In this document: piece after piece, positions 16,013-18,763 of the stretch | Position numbering within the stretch: the first letter of the stretch is position 1 | Layout: each line of letters begins with the position of its first letter | Assembly (NCBI GenBank): GCA_937926515.1 | Contig: CALAZZ010000287.1 | Location: forward strand, 1-18,763 | Length of the DNA stretch: 18,763 nt | Origin: an uncultured Bacteroidales bacterium | GTDB taxonomy: Bacteria > Bacteroidota > Bacteroidia > Bacteroidales > F082 | Direction: 5' to 3' | Notes under the pieces: generated by a model | Seen by the model: only the letters and a program-made list of their open reading frames with translations | What the model was told of the DNA's origin: nothing | The model's database searches: none | Program-made: the position numbers and the translations under genes

Positions 16013-16182
16013 AGTATTCCTGTGTCAATGGATAATTTGTTGCACAACGTTTTTTATATTCGGATCAGGAAATAGTGGTAGATATGATATTTAATCTCCT
16101 TGCAATCCCTTTATTCAATGACATTCCCCATATAATTAATTAGGGATAAAATACACATTATCAATGCTATGAAATACATAAG

Positions 16183-16215
16183 TTTATTAAGGGATGGCCT
16201 TATAAATTATATTTC
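16183..16215 (+). promoter_or_regulatory. Weak candidate promoter giving a long leader for the DUF4382 lipoprotein
   Basis: TATATTTC at 16208-16215 matches TAnnTTTG except the last base, with a TTT at 16183-16185 (one mismatch to TTG) 22 nt before it. An imperfect inverted repeat (about 16184-16205) overlaps the spacer and could be an operator. If real, the transcript would start near 16222 and carry a leader of about 120 nt including the hairpin at 16255-16295. Confidence 0.28.
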
Positions 16216-16254
16216 GGCAATATACAAGTAATGACGTACGTTAATACAACATAA

Positions 16255-16295
16255 ACCGGGCGATTAGCATTTGCCATGTCTGCCGGTCTTTTTTT
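16255..16295 (+). terminator. Terminator-like hairpin upstream of the DUF4382 gene
   Basis: ACCGG at 16255-16259 pairs with CCGGT at 16283-16287. A further C16261-G16282 pair can form if G16260 is bulged, and a short inner GCAT/ATGT helix closes the loop. After one C comes a run of seven T (16289-16295). The shape is that of a weak intrinsic terminator. It sits 46 nt before the ATG at 16342, yet no plus-strand gene ends nearby, so it may be a leader attenuator or the end of a small RNA. The stem is short, so it could also be chance. Confidence 0.4.
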
Positions 16296-16341
16296 GTGTA
16301 TGACATAGGTATGCCTGACGTCGCCCACAAAAATAAAAGTT

Positions 16342-17295
16342 ATGAGAAGTAAAATAGTTTTTTTAGTAACAATATCCCTTTTGTTTATGGCACTTAGTGC
16401 CTGTAATAAGGATGATGACCCGGATATGCCCTCTGGTCAAAAGGGTCAGATAAATATCGAAATCACTGATGCGCCTGTTGACGATGCAAGTGTTGAAGGT
16501 GTATTTGTTACAATTGCAGATATTAAGGTTGATGGTAACTCAATAGATGGCTTTTCCAAGACCACAATAAACCTTATGGCATTCCAAAATGGCAACACCA
16601 AAAACCTTGGAACATTTGAAATGGATGCAAAGGCCTATAGTAATGTAAGCTTTGTACTCGATATTGAACAGGATGATAACGGTAATTCTCCTGGCTGTTA
16701 TGTCATCGAAACAGATGGTACAAAGCACAAACTGTCATCCACATCTTCGAACGAGGTGGAAATGACTTACGCCTTCACAACCGAATCTTCACAGGAAACC
16801 AATCTTGTTATTGACTTTGATCTTAGAAAGAGCATTAAGAAAGAGCAAAGCGAACAAAGTAACTATGGGTTTGTATCTTCCTCCGAGTTGAACCATGCAG
16901 TAAGGGTAGTCAGTAAAATGAAGGCAGGTACCATTAAAGGTAATTGCAACGACACCTTTAGCAATAGTGATATGATTGTGGTTTATTCTTACAAAAAAGG
17001 GACCTATGACAGCAATACCGAGATGCAAGGTTCAGCTGAGAGTGGCCTCAGGTTTCACAATGCCGTAAACAGTGCAAGAGTTGGAGCTAATGGAGATTTC
17101 GAATTGCATTTCCTTGAGGAAGGGGAATATGAAATACATTTTGTTGCCTATGAGCAAAATCAAAGTACAGGTGAGATGGAATTGAAAGGCCTCTTATTGG
17201 TTGAGGTGTTATCTTCACTCGACCTGGGATCAATAACAGTAGATGCATCTGCCACTGTAACGGCCAATGTGTTGGTTACAGGAATTGTGCAATAA
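16342..17295 (+). CDS. DUF4382-domain lipoprotein, probably surface exposed
   Basis: The 317-residue protein has a lipoprotein signal with lipobox ALSAC and lipidated Cys21, followed by NKDDDPD, an acidic stretch resembling the Bacteroidota signal for surface export. The DUF4382 domain spans about 36-192: it opens with GQINIEITDAPVDDA (35-49) and VFVTIADIKVD (54-64), and includes the LMAFQNGNTKNLGTFEMDAKAYSNV region with its conserved spacing toward SFVLD. A second beta-sandwich-like region (about 196-275) with TIKGN, GDFELHFLEEGEYEIHFVAY looks like a carboxypeptidase-regulatory-like domain, which often follows DUF4382. The function of DUF4382 is unknown; an adhesive or scaffolding role outside the cell is only a guess. 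It is a single-gene unit: the long gap lies upstream and a strong terminator lies 26 nt downstream of the stop. Confidence 0.85.
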   Translation: MRSKIVFLVTISLLFMALSACNKDDDPDMPSGQKGQINIEITDAPVDDASVEGVFVTIADIKVDGNSIDGFSKTTINLMAFQNGNTKNLGTFEMDAKAYSNVSFVLDIEQDDNGNSPGCYVIETDGTKHKLSSTSSNEVEMTYAFTTESSQETNLVIDFDLRKSIKKEQSEQSNYGFVSSSELNHAVRVVSKMKAGTIKGNCNDTFSNSDMIVVYSYKKGTYDSNTEMQGSAESGLRFHNAVNSARVGANGDFELHFLEEGEYEIHFVAYEQNQSTGEMELKGLLLVEVLSSLDLGSITVDASATVTANVLVTGIVQ

Positions 17296-17320
17296 CAGTT
17301 TGCAGAATAATTTTCCTATC

Positions 17321-17354
17321 AAAAAGGCTGCCCGTTTAATGAGGCAGCCTTTTT
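17321..17354 (+). terminator. Strong intrinsic terminator after the DUF4382 gene
   Basis: A perfect 12-bp inverted repeat, AAAAAGGCTGCC at 17321-17332 and GGCAGCCTTTTT at 17343-17354, is separated by a 10-nt loop. The right arm ends in T5 and is followed by GG and five more T. It begins 26 nt after the stop codon at 17295. Because the arms end in A and T runs on either side, it could also work from the minus strand, but no minus-strand gene is close. Confidence 0.93.
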
Positions 17355-17452
17355 GGTTTTTGGGTAAGTTCTTAGCGGTATCCGTTTAAAACGAATGATC
17401 TAGGCCCAACCTTGAACATTTCATTTCCTGACAAAATACGACAAATACCCTA

Positions 17453-17484
17453 TTGAAGGTCTTGCCGGTACCCACTTACTTTTG
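17453..17484 (+). promoter_or_regulatory. Near-consensus Bacteroidota promoter for the T9SS cargo gene
   Basis: TTG at 17453-17455 and TACTTTTG at 17477-17484 match the -33 (TTG) and -7 (TAnnTTTG) elements exactly, with a 21-nt spacer. Transcription would start about 7 nt further on, leaving a leader of roughly 20 nt before the ATG at 17511. This is the best promoter in the window, and it lies downstream of a strong terminator, so the last gene should be transcribed independently. Confidence 0.65.
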
Positions 17485-17510
17485 TGGTTTAAATTAAAAA
17501 CTTCTAAGCC

Positions 17511-18763
17511 ATGAAAAAAGCATTCTTTACATTATTTTTAGTTTCATTCTTATTAACTGGTGTTTTAGCTGAAAACAGCTGGGAAATTTTTTACTGGAAT
17601 AACCAGCTCAATCCGGGTATCAACGTGCAAAACCACATTCAGGTTGGCCCTGATGGAATGCTCTACCTGGTGGAGCAGGATTTGACCGAAATATATGAAA
17701 CCGGGAAATACCTGCGAGTTCGCTTATATGACCCTGGGCAATGGACTGGCGACAATTTTGGAACAGATGGGTGGCAACAACTAGGACAAGTGATGACATT
17801 GCACCTGCCAAATAATGAGTCACATATTGATTTTGCCATTACACCCGATAACAAACTTTACATCGGCATGCAGGACTCCATCCTTTGGTATAACCACACT
17901 GATGACCTCTGGGAATCCTATTTTGTGGAAAATTATATAGGCGGGATGACGACTGATGCAGCCGGAGATCTGCTGATTCTGCAGTCTGTAACAGAAAATG
18001 GTAACCACCGTTTCGACATTTCAAAATTCGAATCAGGTAGTCTTATTCCTGTAACCAGCATTGAGTATGAGCTCGATTGGGGTGTAATTATTTATCCACG
18101 TACCCTCAACGAAGCCAACCGCATCATTGTTCACGAGGATACTTACTATGTTTCTGTTGCACAAGCATCCACACATCAGAATTTTTATTTCATAGGAAAT
18201 CCTGATGAGGGATTCACAGTGCTCAAGGAACATTTTACACATTTGAACCTCAGCTCGATGGTGGTCAGTCCACAAGGGGATTTGATCATATCATATCGTG
18301 GCGGTGCAAGTCCATACCCACTCGAAATCAAGAAATATGATTTCGACCTGGATGAGTGGGTGCCATTTGATGACACCGGCCTGAATACCGGTTTCGCACA
18401 TGCCAACCAGCTGATGTACGACAATCTGGGGCACCTCCACCTGACTTCACATGGTGAGGCTGATCAGGGTTTTGTGTTTCGCTATGGCCAGGATGGATGG
18501 GAACATTTGGGACCGCAAAACAGCCTCAGTCTTGCCAATATGCCGCAAATTACCTTTGATTCAGCAAACAGACTCTATTTCGCTCATGGCATCGGAGCTA
18601 TGACTACTCCTTTGATTATTCGAAGATTGGCAGATGAAACAGCAGGCTTGTCTATGAAAACAATCACACTTGATTTTGATATGAGCCCCAACCCCGCCCA
18701 AAATGTATTATATATCTCTGTTGCTGAGCCTAACACTTGGATCATCATCACAGATGCCATGGG
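17511..18763 (+). CDS. Secreted beta-propeller-like protein with T9SS type A sorting domain, 3' end beyond window
   Basis: Translating from the ATG at 17511 gives 417 codons open to the window edge. Residues 1-20 are a signal peptide (MKKAFFTLFLVSFLLTGVLA). The body repeats a strand motif of the form hydrophobic-x-D/S-x-x-G/N-x-L-Y-hydrophobic at about 44-54 (QVGPDGMLYLV), 109-119 (AITPDNKLYIG), 147-157, 251-261 (VVSPQGDLIIS), 302-312 (MYDNLGHLHLT) and 348-358 (TFDSANRLYFA), spaced like blades of a beta-propeller; several are followed by W-containing loops (LWYNHTDDLWESY, DEWVPF, DGWEHLG). From about 389 on, FDMSPNPAQNVLYISV is the start of a T9SS type A C-terminal sorting domain, cut before its end. 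Such proteins are moved across the outer membrane by the type IX system and attached or released. Ligand or enzyme activity unknown. Confidence 0.85.
   Translation, partial: MKKAFFTLFLVSFLLTGVLAENSWEIFYWNNQLNPGINVQNHIQVGPDGMLYLVEQDLTEIYETGKYLRVRLYDPGQWTGDNFGTDGWQQLGQVMTLHLPNNESHIDFAITPDNKLYIGMQDSILWYNHTDDLWESYFVENYIGGMTTDAAGDLLILQSVTENGNHRFDISKFESGSLIPVTSIEYELDWGVIIYPRTLNEANRIIVHEDTYYVSVAQASTHQNFYFIGNPDEGFTVLKEHFTHLNLSSMVVSPQGDLIISYRGGASPYPLEIKKYDFDLDEWVPFDDTGLNTGFAHANQLMYDNLGHLHLTSHGEADQGFVFRYGQDGWEHLGPQNSLSLANMPQITFDSANRLYFAHGIGAMTTPLIIRRLADETAGLSMKTITLDFDMSPNPAQNVLYISVAEPNTWIIITDAM

Larger units (their letters stand above)
15966..16341. other. 376-nt intergenic region between divergent pirin and DUF4382 genes
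   Basis: No credible coding frame lies here; the longest ATG frame I noticed is a 19-codon one near 16084 without family features. The region contains candidate promoter elements for both flanking genes, an imperfect inverted repeat with arms at about 16184-16192 and 16198-16205 (AAGG/CCTT core), and a terminator-like hairpin at 16255-16295. The flanks are otherwise A/T-rich. No tRNA or known riboswitch consensus was recognised, but structured RNA searches were not possible. Confidence 0.7.

Noticed and set aside
1..18763. CRISPR array, insertion sequence, prophage, tRNA or biosynthetic cluster
   Set aside because: No regularly spaced repeats, transposase or integrase domains, terminal repeats, cloverleaf-like sequence or modular synthase genes were found by reading both strands.

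Overview
The window is a piece of a Bacteroidota chromosome. Three things point there. A GldB-family gliding/type IX secretion (T9SS) lipoprotein is cut by the left edge. A secreted protein with a T9SS type A C-terminal sorting domain is cut by the right edge. There are also several SPI/SPII-exported proteins, two beta-barrel outer-membrane proteins and Bacteroidota-style promoter elements (TTG / TAnnTTTG). By eye the DNA is moderately A/T-rich. I cannot name a genus. I see no rRNA, tRNA, insertion sequence, phage gene, CRISPR array, attachment site or origin, and no dedicated transcription factor.

Left block (1-5456). A minus-strand gldB (5' part only) and a small outer-membrane beta-barrel gene run leftward. 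A second beta-barrel gene, nadE (glutamine-dependent NAD+ synthetase), a class I methyltransferase and tcdA (tRNA t6A dehydratase) run rightward with gaps of 5, 27 and 27 nt, so they are probably one transcription unit. As far as I recall, gldB and nadE are frequent neighbours in Bacteroidota.

Centre (5618-13253). A secreted S9D-type glutamyl endopeptidase and an erythromycin-esterase-family protein form a two-gene unit with a 1-nt gap. Facing them is a leftward unit of three genes: an exported protein-L-isoaspartate methyltransferase, a large polytopic membrane protein with an embedded spermidine-synthase-like SAM domain whose catalytic Asp loop is not conserved, and a DUF2459 protein. The last two overlap by 10 nt. 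This three-gene unit is the least explained part of the window and the best candidate for an undescribed function in the cell envelope.

Right block (13472-18763). An orphan lipoprotein carries two tandem solute-binding domains with no transporter nearby. It is convergent with a pirin gene. After a 376-nt gap holding a terminator-like hairpin comes a DUF4382 lipoprotein, ended by a strong intrinsic terminator. The last gene is a beta-propeller-like T9SS cargo protein behind a near-consensus promoter. Both lipoproteins have K-(D/E)-rich residues just after the lipidated Cys, which resembles the Bacteroidota surface-export signal.

The two genes truncated by the window edges were translated directly from the sequence, and each is open all the way to its edge. 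No decisive system such as defence, CRISPR, a biosynthetic cluster or a mobile island is visible. The window looks like ordinary chromosome with a few poorly characterised envelope genes.
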